A stretch of 64,000 nt of DNA from contig NZ_JBFAPK010000009.1 of NCBI RefSeq assembly GCF_040676675.1, forward strand, positions 124,001-188,000. Direction: 5' to 3'. Source of the DNA: JBFAPK01 sp040676675 (GTDB lineage: Bacteria > Actinomycetota > Actinomycetes > Mycobacteriales > Micromonosporaceae). How positions within the stretch are numbered: position 1 is the stretch's first letter; every line of letters starts with the position of its first letter. Shown piece by piece: positions 43,843-51,792 of this stretch. Position numbers and translations under genes: made by a program. The notes below the pieces were generated by a model that saw only the letters and a list, made by a program, of their open reading frames with translations, had not been told where the DNA came from and ran no database searches.

Positions 43843-44277
43843 TCAGGCCCGCGGCGGCATGCCGTAGACCCGTTCCACCCGCAGGTGCAGGGCGACGCGG
43901 CGGTCGGCGACCATCGCGCGCCGGTAGTCGTCCCAGTCCGGGTGCTCGCCCCCGATGGCCCGGTAGATGTCGATCAGTTCCTCGACCGTGGCGTCGTGCG
44001 GATCCGCCGCCACCGGGCTCAGCTCGGCCGCGGCGTCCGCCACCACGTACGACCAGCCGTCCGGCGCGCTCACGTGGAAGCTCGCCCGCGGGTCGCGCCG
44101 CAGGTTGACGGTCTTCGCCCGGTCCTCGGTGACGCTGACCCGGATCAGCTTCCGGGCCCGGTCGAAGGTGTAGTTGACGTTGGAGAGCTGCGGCCGGCCG
44201 TCCCGCCGAATCGTCGCGAGTACCCCGAGCTGCCCGCTGCCGAGCAGGTCGAGCAGCCTCTCCTCGTTGGTCGTCAT
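43843..44277 (-). CDS. PPOX-class F420/flavin-dependent oxidoreductase
   Basis: This 144-residue split-barrel protein has LGSGQLGVLATIRRDGRPQL, then VSVTEDRAKTVNLRRDPRAS and VERVYGMPPRA at the end. This is the TIGR03618-type F420-dependent PPOX family, abundant in F420-making actinobacteria. The substrate is unknown. It begins four bases after the asd stop, so it is in one operon with asd, although no biochemical link is known. Confidence 0.9.
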   Translation of the reverse strand: MTTNEERLLDLLGSGQLGVLATIRRDGRPQLSNVNYTFDRARKLIRVSVTEDRAKTVNLRRDPRASFHVSAPDGWSYVVADAAAELSPVAADPHDATVEELIDIYRAIGGEHPDWDDYRRAMVADRRVALHLRVERVYGMPPRA

Positions 44278-44281
44278 CCGA

Positions 44282-45304
44282 TCAGCCCTCCGCCGCCACC
44301 AGCTCGGCGAGCTGTACCGCGTTCAGCGCGGCGCCCTTGCGCAGGTTGTCGTTCGAGCAGAAGAAGGCCAGCGCGTTCTCCGCCGTCTCGTCCACCCGGA
44401 TCCGGCCGACGAAGGTCGGGTCCGCGCCGGCCGCCCGCAGCGGCGTCGGCACCTCGGTCAGCTCCACCCCGGGTGCCCCGGCGAGCAGCTCGCGGGCCCG
44501 GGCGGGGTCGAGCGGGCGGGCGAACCGGGCGTTGACCTGCAACGAGTGCCCGGTGAAGACCGGCACCCGGACGCAGGTGCCGGAGACCTTCAGGTCGGGA
44601 ATCTCCAGGATCTTGCGGCTCTCGTTGCGGAGCTTCTGCTCCTCGTCGGTCTCGGCGGAGCCGTCGTCGACGATCGAGCCGGCGAGCGGGAGCACGTTGA
44701 AGGCGATCGGCTGGGCGAAGACCCGGGGTTCGGGGAACTCGACGGCCGCGCCGTCGAAGGCCAGCCCGGCCGCCTGCCCGGCGACCTTGTCCACCTGCTC
44801 GTGCAGCTCGGCGACGCCGGCCAGCCCGGCGCCGGAGACCGCCTGGTACGTGGTGGCGACGAGGGCGACCAGCCCGGCCTCCGCGTGCAGCGGGCGCAGG
44901 GCCGGCATCACGGCCATCGTGGTGCAGTTGGGGTTGGCGATGATGCCCCTGGGGCGTACGGCGGCGGCGTGCGGGTTGACCTCGGCCACCACCAGCGGCA
45001 CCTCGGGGTCCATCCGCCAGGCGGAGGAGTTGTCGATCACCACGGCGCCGGCCTCGGCCACCCGGGGCGCCAGCTCCTTCGAGGTCTGCTTGCCGGCCGA
45101 GAAGAGCACGACGTCCAGGCCGCGGTAGTCGGCGGTGGCGGCGTCCTCCACCGTGACCTCGCCGTCGGCCCAGGGCAGGGTCCGCCCCGCCGAGCGCGCC
45201 GAGGCGAACAACCGCAGCTGTTCCACCGGAAACTTCCGCTCCGCCAGCACCTGGCGCATGACGCCGCCGACCTGGCCGGTGGCTCCCACAATGCCGATCC
45301 TCAT
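44282..45304 (-). CDS. asd: Aspartate-semialdehyde dehydrogenase
   Basis: This 340-residue enzyme reduces beta-aspartyl phosphate to aspartate semialdehyde, feeding lysine/DAP, threonine and methionine. The motif GIVGATGQVGGVMRQVL binds NADPH; the catalytic Cys is in IIANPNCTTMAVMPAL; substrate residues lie in TTYQAVSGAGLAGVAEL and RVPVFTGHSLQVNARF. Length and motif order are standard. No aspartate kinase gene is adjacent, unlike in many actinobacteria where lysC and asd are paired. A TANNNT box seven bases before the ATG suggests a leaderless mRNA. Confidence 0.96.
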   Translation of the reverse strand: MRIGIVGATGQVGGVMRQVLAERKFPVEQLRLFASARSAGRTLPWADGEVTVEDAATADYRGLDVVLFSAGKQTSKELAPRVAEAGAVVIDNSSAWRMDPEVPLVVAEVNPHAAAVRPRGIIANPNCTTMAVMPALRPLHAEAGLVALVATTYQAVSGAGLAGVAELHEQVDKVAGQAAGLAFDGAAVEFPEPRVFAQPIAFNVLPLAGSIVDDGSAETDEEQKLRNESRKILEIPDLKVSGTCVRVPVFTGHSLQVNARFARPLDPARARELLAGAPGVELTEVPTPLRAAGADPTFVGRIRVDETAENALAFFCSNDNLRKGAALNAVQLAELVAAEG

Positions 45305-45311
45305 GTCAGCG

Positions 45312-45317
45312 AGGCTA
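45312..45317 (-). promoter_or_regulatory. TANNNT -10 box (TAGCCT) of asd
   Basis: TAGCCT on the minus strand lies seven bases upstream of ATG 45304, with no Shine-Dalgarno. Confidence 0.6.
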
Positions 45318-45381
45318 CCGGGGCGACGGCGCGGTCCGGCAATCCGATTCCCACCGCGCCGCCGCCCGACACACCATCGGC

Positions 45382-46722
45382 CTAGCCGTCGACCACCTCG
45401 CCGAGCCCGGCGGCGACCAGCTCGTCCCGGATCAGGGCGGCGTCCCCCTCGACCACCAGCGTCAGCCCCTGCGGGTGCAGGTAACGTGCCGCCGCCGCGG
45501 AGACCTCGGCCTCGGTGGCGGAGAGGAGCTGCTCCCGCAGCGTCGCGTGGTAGTCGTCCGGCAGGCCGTGCACCACCAGCGTGGCGAGCGCCGAGACGAT
45601 CGCGCGGGGGGTCTGCAGCTCCACCGAGAGCTGCCCGGCCCGCCAGGAGCGCGCCACCGCCAGCTCCTCCTCGGTCACCCCGTCCGCCTGGGTACGGGAG
45701 ATCTCGCCGACCGCGTCCACCAGCGCGGGCGCGGTGACGGCCGTCTGCACGCCGGAGCTGACCGTGAAGCGCCCGAACCGCCGCGAGGTGCCGAAGTCCG
45801 CCCGGATGCCGTACGTGTAGCCGCGCACCTCGCGGATCAGGTGGTTGAGCCGGGACGTGAACGCGCCGCCGAGGACCGTGCCGGCCAGCACCATCGGTAC
45901 GTGGTCCGGGTGGGCGCGGTGCGGCGCGACGTGCCCGAGGCGCAGCGTCGACTGCACCGAGCTCGGCCGGTCGACCAGGATGATCCGCCGCTCGTCACGC
46001 AGCGCCACGTCGAACGGGCCGCCCGCGTCGGCCGGCCGCCCCGTGGCCCCGGCGAACGCCGCCGCGGCGAGCGCGTCCAGGTCGATCCGGTCCAGGTCGC
46101 CGGCGACGAGCAGGGTGCCGGGCCGGGTCAGCCACTCGGCGTGGTACCCGGTCACGTCGTCCACGCCGAGCGCGGCGACGGACTCCGGGTCGCCGTCCAT
46201 CGGCCGGCCGTGGCGCATCCCCGGCCCGAAGAGGTCGGCCCGCAGCGCCGCGTCCGCCCGCGGGCCCGGGTTGGCCCAGTCCATCCGCAGCGCGGTCGCC
46301 TCGTCGTCCCGGACCCGGGTCACGTCCTCCGGGTCGAGCCGGGGCGTACGCACCGCCTCGGCGAGCAGTTCCACGGCGGGCAGCAACCGCTGCACCGGTA
46401 CCTGCACGCTGACCTGGAAGGAGTCCCAGTCGGACGCGGTGAACAGCTCGGTACCGAGGTTCTCCAGCGCCAACGCGTACGCGGTCGAGTCGCGGCGGGT
46501 CGTACCCTCCTCCAGGGCCTTGGCCACCACCACGGCCAGCCCCTCCCGCCCGACCGGCTCCCGGCCGGCGCCCGCGTCGAGCAGCAGGGCGGCGACGGCG
46601 AGGTTGTGGCCCGGCAGGTGCGCCGCGACCACGTCACCGCCCGCCACCGAGCGGCGTACGACCGGCGGGAAGCGGTACGGACGGGCCGCTCCCGGGCCCG
46701 GGCGCTCGCTGATCAACGTCAT
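45382..46722 (-). CDS. M16 peptidase family, non-catalytic subunit
   Basis: This 446-residue protein is the partner half of a two-subunit M16 protease. The zinc motif HxxEH is absent: where it is expected there is AVVVAKALEEGTTR. The C-terminal part keeps the substrate-binding R/Y signature SRLNHLIREVRGYTYGI. Together with the upstream gene product it would form the clamshell peptidase, as mitochondrial processing peptidase does. The ATG at 46722 has GAGAGG seven bases upstream; it begins 43 bases after the catalytic subunit. Confidence 0.9.
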   Translation of the reverse strand: MTLISERPGPGAARPYRFPPVVRRSVAGGDVVAAHLPGHNLAVAALLLDAGAGREPVGREGLAVVVAKALEEGTTRRDSTAYALALENLGTELFTASDWDSFQVSVQVPVQRLLPAVELLAEAVRTPRLDPEDVTRVRDDEATALRMDWANPGPRADAALRADLFGPGMRHGRPMDGDPESVAALGVDDVTGYHAEWLTRPGTLLVAGDLDRIDLDALAAAAFAGATGRPADAGGPFDVALRDERRIILVDRPSSVQSTLRLGHVAPHRAHPDHVPMVLAGTVLGGAFTSRLNHLIREVRGYTYGIRADFGTSRRFGRFTVSSGVQTAVTAPALVDAVGEISRTQADGVTEEELAVARSWRAGQLSVELQTPRAIVSALATLVVHGLPDDYHATLREQLLSATEAEVSAAAARYLHPQGLTLVVEGDAALIRDELVAAGLGEVVDG

Positions 46723-46765
46723 GACCACACCTCTCGTTCGCGACTGCGCGGCTGGCTCACCCGGC

Positions 46766-48094
46766 TCACTTCCCGCGCTCGCCGGCGCTCGACTCCGCCG
46801 GTTCGGTCTCCGCCGGCGGCGTGTAGGTCAGCGTCACCCGGTCGGCCGGCCGGAGCACCTCCGCCGCGACCTCGGCCACCCGGTCGGCGGTGACGGCGAG
46901 CCAGTTCGGCAGCCGCTGCCCGGCCAGCGCCGGGTCGCCGAACTGCACGGCGTACCGGCCGAGGGTGTCGGCCCGGCCGTCGACGGTGGCCATCTGCCGC
47001 CACCAGCCGGTGGTGAGCAGGGCGCGGGCCCGCTCCAGCTCGGCCTCGGTCACGCCGCCGCTGGCCAGTTCGTCCACCACCTCGACCAGACCCTCCTCCA
47101 GCCGCTCGATGGTGACCCCGGGGCGGGCGGTGGCGGTCACGATCAGCGGGGCCGGCGCGTGCGCCAGGTCCACCCCGTACGCCCCGACGCTGTCCGGCTG
47201 GGCCAGCCGCGCCCCGTCCGCCAGCCGCTGGTACAGCCGGCTGCCCCGGCCGCCGCCGAGCACCGTGGCGAGCAGGGTGACCGCGTCGTACTCGGCGCTG
47301 CCGAACGGGTGGGTGCGGTGCGACAGGTAGACCCGGGGCGACGGTACGTCGGCGACGACCGCCTCCCGGGCCGGCGCGCCGGTGGCGGGCACGTGGCGCC
47401 CGTCCGGGGCCGGCGGGATGTCCGGGCGGGGGGCGAGCCCGCCGAAGTAGCGCTCCGCCAGCGCGAAGACCTCGTCCGGCGCCGCGTCGCCGGCCACCGT
47501 CAGCACCGCGTTGTTCGGCGCGTAGTACGTGGTGTGGAACGCCTTGAAGGTCTCCAGGTCGGCGGCGTTCAGGTCGGCCATCGAGCCGATCGTCGCGTGG
47601 TGGTACGGGTGTCCGGGCGGGTAGAGCAACGGCAGCAGCCGCAGCCACGCGTCCCCGTACGGGACGTTCTCGTAGCGCTGGCGCCGCTCGTTCTTCACCA
47701 CCTCGCGCTGGTTGTCCAGCGTCTCCTGGGTCAGCGCCGGGATTAGCCCGCCCATCCGGTCGGCCTCCAGCCAGAGCACCAGCTCCAGGTGTTCGGCGGG
47801 AACCGTGTCGAAGTAGTTGGTCCGGTCCGGGTTGGTGGTGGCGTTGAGGGTGCCACCCGAGCCCTGGACGTACCGCATGTGCTCGGTCTTCGCGACGTTG
47901 ACCGAGCCCTCGAACATCAGGTGCTCGAAGAGGTGGGCGAAGCCGGTCTGTCCGGCGGGCTCGTGCCGGGAGCCCACGTCGTACCAGAGGTTGACGGCGA
48001 CGACGGGAACGCTGCGATCCTCGCTGACCACGACGCGCAACCCGTTGTCGAGCCGGGTCGTCTCGATCGGCCAGGGGTAACCGGTCTCGGGCAT
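46766..48094 (-). CDS. M16 peptidase family, catalytic subunit
   Basis: This 442-residue zinc peptidase has the inverted motif HLFEHLMFEGS (HxxEH, with the distal Glu further on in LELVLWLEADRMGG). TTNPDRTNYFDTVPAEHLEL is typical of M16B. It pairs with the next gene, which has lost the zinc site but keeps the R/Y motif. Substrates are small or unfolded peptides. The proteins have no signal peptide, so the complex is cytoplasmic. A TANNNT box lies six bases before the ATG. Confidence 0.94.
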   Translation of the reverse strand: MPETGYPWPIETTRLDNGLRVVVSEDRSVPVVAVNLWYDVGSRHEPAGQTGFAHLFEHLMFEGSVNVAKTEHMRYVQGSGGTLNATTNPDRTNYFDTVPAEHLELVLWLEADRMGGLIPALTQETLDNQREVVKNERRQRYENVPYGDAWLRLLPLLYPPGHPYHHATIGSMADLNAADLETFKAFHTTYYAPNNAVLTVAGDAAPDEVFALAERYFGGLAPRPDIPPAPDGRHVPATGAPAREAVVADVPSPRVYLSHRTHPFGSAEYDAVTLLATVLGGGRGSRLYQRLADGARLAQPDSVGAYGVDLAHAPAPLIVTATARPGVTIERLEEGLVEVVDELASGGVTEAELERARALLTTGWWRQMATVDGRADTLGRYAVQFGDPALAGQRLPNWLAVTADRVAEVAAEVLRPADRVTLTYTPPAETEPAESSAGERGK

Positions 48095-48100
48095 CCCCCG

Positions 48101-48106
48101 ACGCTA
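48101..48106 (-). promoter_or_regulatory. TANNNT -10 box (TAGCGT) of the M16 operon
   Basis: TAGCGT, six bases, ATG 48094 on the minus strand. Confidence 0.55.
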
Positions 48107-48156
48107 TCCGATCACCCGCTCCGGCGGGTTTCGCCGCCCCGCGCATACTGCACGGC

Positions 48157-49770
48157 GTGGCCCTCCTCTGCGACCCGTACCTTCTCGACCCGGGAGCCGA
48201 CCGGGTCCATGTGATCTGGCACACGGACACCCCCGGCGGGCGGCACGTGGTGCTCGTCGGCCCCGGCGTCGCCGGGCTCACCGACGCGGCCGCCCGCGCC
48301 GCGGCCGAGGAGCCGGCCGGGGCGGGGCCCGGCTGGCGCGCCGTCGCGGCGGTCACCAGCGCGCTGAGCCGCACCCGCGAGGACCCGGAGTCGGTACTGC
48401 CCGGCCCGGCCTACGAGACGGTCCGGGCCCGGCCGGTGTACCGGCAGTTCGCCACCGTGGACCGGCTCGGCCCCGGCCGCACCCCCTACCGGGTCGTCTC
48501 GGTCGACGAGGCCGGCGCGGCGACGGTGACGCCGGCCTGGTCGCTCGCCCCGGCCCGGCCCGGCGACGCCCCGGTACGGCTGCTGCTGAGCAGCGACCAC
48601 CAGCTCAAGCCGATGGTCCCGGCGAACCTGGCCAAGGTGGCCGAGACGGTCGGCGTCGAGCTGGACGGCGTGCTGATGGCCGGGGACATGGTGAACGTGC
48701 CGGACCGGGCCAGCGACTGGTTCGACCACGCCGACGGCGCCGCCTTCTTCGCCAGCTTCACCGGGCGCGCCGACCGCGAGCTGGCGGGGCGCCGGTACGT
48801 GGGCGCGCCGATCCTCCAGCACACGCCGATCTTCCCGACCATCGGCAACCACGAGGTGATGGGGCGCTGGTCGACGACCGTACCGCTGGAGCTGCAGTTC
48901 CACGGCGCGCACCCGCGGGCCTGGGACATCACCACCTACCGGGAGCTCTTCCCGCTGCCCGCGAGTGCCGAGGGTGGCCCGCGCTGGTGGGCGCGGAGCA
49001 TCGGCGAGGTGCACGTGGTCGGGCTCTTCGTGACCCACGTCTGGCGCCCGCCGGGCACCCGGGGCCGCACCAAATACGCCGAGGCGCCCGAGGACCTCGA
49101 CCGTCCGGAGCGCTGGGGGCACGGGCAGTTCATCTTCGAGCCGGTGCACCGCGACTCCGCCCAGTACCGCTGGCTGGCCCGGGAGCTGGCCTCGCCGGCC
49201 GCCCGGCGGGCCCGGTACCGGGTGGTGATGTTCCACCACCCCGGGCACGGGCTCGGCAGCCACTCCGTACCGCCGTACACCGACCCGGTGCCGAGGGTGA
49301 CCCGCGACCCGGAGAGCGGGAGGATCTCCGCCGTCGGGTACGACTACCCGATCGCCGAGGACCACGTCCTGCGGGACCTCGCCCCGCTCTTCGACTCCGC
49401 CGGGGTGCACCTGGTGCTCAACGGCCACTCGCACGTCTGGAACCGGTTCCGTACCGAGGCGGGCGTGAACTGGCTGGAGACCTCCAACGTCGGCAACAGC
49501 TACGGCGCGTACGACGTGACCTCCGGCCGGGTACGCGACGCGCCCGCCGGCTACGTCGGCCAGGGCGACCCCGGCGGCCTGCCCCCGATCGTGCCGACCG
49601 TGGCCCCGCTGACCGATCCCGGCGGGCGGCCCCTGCCGTTCCTGGCCAGCAACGACGTCACGGCGTTCTCGGTGCTCGACTCGGCGGCCGGCGTGGTCTG
49701 CTCGTACCGGTTCGACACCCGCGAGCCCGACTCGCCGGTGGTTCTCTTCGACGAGTTCCCGCTCGGCTAG
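48157..49770 (+). CDS. Calcineurin-like metallophosphoesterase
   Basis: This 537-residue protein has the metallophosphoesterase motifs in order: LLLSSDHQLKP (in place of the common DxH), VLMAGDMVNV (GDxxx), FPTIGNHEVMG (GNHE), VMFHHPGHG and VLNGHSHVWN (GHxH). The N-terminal 140 residues resemble the fibronectin-like domain of PhoD or purple acid phosphatases, but there is no signal peptide in this frame. The substrate is unknown. The GTG at 48157 is divergent from the M16 operon and has only a weak ribosome site. Confidence 0.88.
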   Translation: MALLCDPYLLDPGADRVHVIWHTDTPGGRHVVLVGPGVAGLTDAAARAAAEEPAGAGPGWRAVAAVTSALSRTREDPESVLPGPAYETVRARPVYRQFATVDRLGPGRTPYRVVSVDEAGAATVTPAWSLAPARPGDAPVRLLLSSDHQLKPMVPANLAKVAETVGVELDGVLMAGDMVNVPDRASDWFDHADGAAFFASFTGRADRELAGRRYVGAPILQHTPIFPTIGNHEVMGRWSTTVPLELQFHGAHPRAWDITTYRELFPLPASAEGGPRWWARSIGEVHVVGLFVTHVWRPPGTRGRTKYAEAPEDLDRPERWGHGQFIFEPVHRDSAQYRWLARELASPAARRARYRVVMFHHPGHGLGSHSVPPYTDPVPRVTRDPESGRISAVGYDYPIAEDHVLRDLAPLFDSAGVHLVLNGHSHVWNRFRTEAGVNWLETSNVGNSYGAYDVTSGRVRDAPAGYVGQGDPGGLPPIVPTVAPLTDPGGRPLPFLASNDVTAFSVLDSAAGVVCSYRFDTREPDSPVVLFDEFPLG

Positions 49771-49834
49771 GCCGGTGCGGGCACCGTTTCCCACTCGGCG
49801 GGGCACGGCCCGGGCCGTGCCGGGCGCCGCCCCG

Positions 49835-50101
49835 TCAGTCTGGCGGCTCCAGCGGGCGCGGGTCCGCCGACGGCTCCGGCGGGACGGTCTCGTCCGCGGT
49901 ACGCCGTTCCAGGTGCGTGTCCGGGGCGGCGTCCGGCACGTACTCGCGCGTGTCGGACTCGGCCAGGATCGCCTCCGCCTGCGCCCGCGGGTCGTCGCTG
50001 CCCGCCGACCGCTCCTCGGGCAGCAGGTGCTCCGCCCGGGCCTCGATCCGTTCCCGTTCCTCGCTGTCCAGGCCCATGGCCCCGTCACCGTTGCGGCTCA
50101 T
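49835..50101 (-). CDS. Small acidic hypothetical protein
   Basis: This 88-residue highly charged protein (GLDSEERERIEARAEHLLPE, then DDPRAQAEAILAESDTREYV) has no recognised domain and is probably disordered or helical. The ATG at 50101 (MSRNGDGAM) is the first of two closely spaced starts; a second ATG eight codons later (MGLDSEER) is equally plausible. Similar short proteins are common near actinobacterial housekeeping genes. Confidence 0.6.
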   Translation of the reverse strand: MSRNGDGAMGLDSEERERIEARAEHLLPEERSAGSDDPRAQAEAILAESDTREYVPDAAPDTHLERRTADETVPPEPSADPRPLEPPD

Positions 50102-50229
50102 GGCCCGCCTGTACCCATCCCCGGGCCCGGCTACGCACCCGCCCGGTGACGGTGACCCGCCGCACCTTCTGGCCGAGGCCACCCGAACGGCGGCCCCGAC
50201 CGCCGTCCGCGTGCGGTAAGGTTGCCGCC

Positions 50230-50289
50230 GTGTGGTGCTCGTATCGATGGTTTAGCCAGCCGGCCCTGGGGCCGGTGACTAGGTCATGA
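50230..50289 (+). CDS. Aromatic-residue-rich leader peptide of the DAHP synthase gene
   Basis: A 19-codon ORF, VWCSYRWFSQPALGPVTRS, starts at GTG 50230 with TAAGG about nine bases upstream. Codons 2, 5, 7 and 8 are Trp, Tyr, Trp and Phe, the three end products of the pathway whose first enzyme is encoded 125 bases downstream. An intrinsic terminator follows at 50319-50346. This is the arrangement of a ribosome-mediated attenuator; a comparable leader has been described for an aro gene of Corynebacterium glutamicum. Expression is inferred, not shown. Confidence 0.75.
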   Translation: MWCSYRWFSQPALGPVTRS

Positions 50290-50318
50290 CCTGAGATCAC
50301 CACCACCAGAGCCGGCGC

Positions 50319-50346
50319 GGGCAGGGACTCCAGTTCCTGCCCTTTT
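50319..50346 (+). terminator. Intrinsic terminator between aromatic leader peptide and DAHP synthase
   Basis: GGGCAGGGA, loop CTCCAG, TTCCTGCCC, then TTTT: a nine-pair stem (one G-U) with a T-run, unusual in this GC-rich region. It lies 67 bases before the DAHP synthase start and 30 bases after the leader stop, so it is a conditional (attenuator) terminator. An upstream stem CCGGCC/GGCCGG at 50260-50275 and a 10-of-11 pairing between 50259-50269 and 50306-50316 are possible competing structures. Confidence 0.75.
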
Positions 50347-50413
50347 CCATGCGAGCAGCCGGCTCGACACCCGGGCGCCGGCACCGGGGCGGGGTCGGCG
50401 GGAGGAGACCCAC

Positions 50414-51508
50414 GTGAGCACCATCGGCAGCGGACGGATCAGCGACCAGCGCATCGACAGGGTTGTGCCCCTGACCACGCCGGCGCTCCTGTTACACGAC
50501 CTGCCGCTCGACGAGCCCCTCGCCGCGGCGGTGCTCGACGGGCGGCGAGCGGTCGGGCGGGTGCTCGACCGGACGGACGACCGCCTCCTCGTCGTGGTCG
50601 GCCCGTGCTCGGTGCACGACCCCGCCGCGGCGCTCGACTACGCGGCCCGGTTGCGCGAGGCGGCCGACCGGCTCGCCGACGACCTGTTGATCGTGATGCG
50701 CGTCTACTTCGAGAAGCCGCGGTCGACCGTCGGCTGGAAGGGCCTGATCAACGATCCTGGGCTGGACGGTTCCGGCGACGTCAACACCGGCCTGCGCACC
50801 GCCCGGTCCCTGCTGCTGGAGGTGCTGCGGCTGGGGCTGCCGGTCGGCTGCGAGTTCCTCGACCCGATCACCCCGCAGTACATCGCCGACACGGTCTCCT
50901 GGGGCGCGATCGGCGCCCGTACCGTCGAGAGCCAGGTGCACCGGCAGCTCGCGTCCGGCCTCTCCATGCCGATCGGGATGAAGAACCGTCCGGACGGCAG
51001 CATCGCCACCGCCGTCGACGCCATTCGGGCCTCCGCCGTACCGCACGTCTTCCCCGGCATCGACTTCGCCGGCACCCCCGCGATCATGCACACCCGGGGC
51101 AACGCCGACGGTCACCTGGTGCTCCGCGGCGGGCGGGGCGAGCCGAACTACGACGCCGACTCGGTGGCGCAGGCGCTGGACCTGCTCCGGGCGGCGGGCC
51201 TGCCCGAGCGGCTGGTGATCGACGCCAGCCACGACAACAGCGGCAAGGACCACCGGCGCCAGCCCGTGGTCGCCGCCGACGTCGCCCGGCAGCTCGCCGC
51301 CGGCCAGCGCGGCATCGTCGGCGTGATGCTGGAGTCGTTCCTGGTGCCCGGCCGGCAGGACCTGGACCCCACCCGGGAACTGGTCTACGGGCAGTCGGTG
51401 ACCGACGCCTGCCTCGGCTGGGACGAGACCGGGCAGGTGCTGGCCGACCTGGCCGCTGCGGTACGCGCCCGGCGGGCGACGGTGGCGGCGGGCCACCTCC
51501 AGGGCTGA
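50414..51508 (+). CDS. aroG: Class I 3-deoxy-7-phosphoheptulonate (DAHP) synthase
   Basis: This 364-residue enzyme condenses PEP with erythrose 4-phosphate, the first step of the shikimate pathway. It matches the AroG/F/H (class I-alpha) family: VVGPCSVHDPAAALDYA, YFEKPRSTVGWKGLINDPGL, GLPVGCEFLDPITPQYIAD, WGAIGARTVESQVHRQLASG, HTRGNADGHLVLRGG, DASHDNSGKDHRRQ. Many actinomycetes use the class II enzyme instead, so a class I gene is notable. E. coli paralogue names cannot be distinguished, so the symbol is only family-level. The GTG start follows GGAGGAG. A leader peptide and terminator precede it. Confidence 0.95.
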   Translation: MSTIGSGRISDQRIDRVVPLTTPALLLHDLPLDEPLAAAVLDGRRAVGRVLDRTDDRLLVVVGPCSVHDPAAALDYAARLREAADRLADDLLIVMRVYFEKPRSTVGWKGLINDPGLDGSGDVNTGLRTARSLLLEVLRLGLPVGCEFLDPITPQYIADTVSWGAIGARTVESQVHRQLASGLSMPIGMKNRPDGSIATAVDAIRASAVPHVFPGIDFAGTPAIMHTRGNADGHLVLRGGRGEPNYDADSVAQALDLLRAAGLPERLVIDASHDNSGKDHRRQPVVAADVARQLAAGQRGIVGVMLESFLVPGRQDLDPTRELVYGQSVTDACLGWDETGQVLADLAAAVRARRATVAAGHLQG

Positions 51509-51525
51509 CGCGCCCCCGCGCGGCC

Positions 51526-51623
51526 GGGACGACGCGCGGGGAGACGACGCGCGGGGAGACGACGCGCGGGGAGACGACGCGCGGGGAGACGACGCGCGGG
51601 GAGACGACGCGCGGCGAGACGAC
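51526..51623. repeat. 15-base tandem repeat (minisatellite)
   Basis: The unit GAGACGACGCGCGGG occurs four times perfectly at 51541-51600, with one-mismatch units at each end (51526-51540 and 51601-51615) and a partial unit to 51623. It lies in the gap after the DAHP synthase stop. The unit is a multiple of three and stays open in frame as a T-T-R-G-E repeat, but no gene uses it. Confidence 0.9.
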
Positions 51624-51792
51624 CGGGGCGGCCGCAATCCGCCGCCCCGGTGACGATCGCCTCAAGTGGACAACCCAGAATCCGTTTCGGGCGTCTTTCT
51701 TCTGATGCGGCCCGTACGCCGCAACCGGTGCCCGTCGGAGTTCCCGGCCACGGGACCCGGTGTCCGCTCTCAACGTCGAAGGTGATGACCGC

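Noticed and set aside
50220..50410. tRNA or T-box leader before the DAHP synthase gene
   Set aside because: No cloverleaf, no T-box sequence; the leader peptide plus terminator explains the region better.
51526..51623. CRISPR array
   Set aside because: Units are 15 bases, directly adjacent and without spacers, and no cas genes are present.
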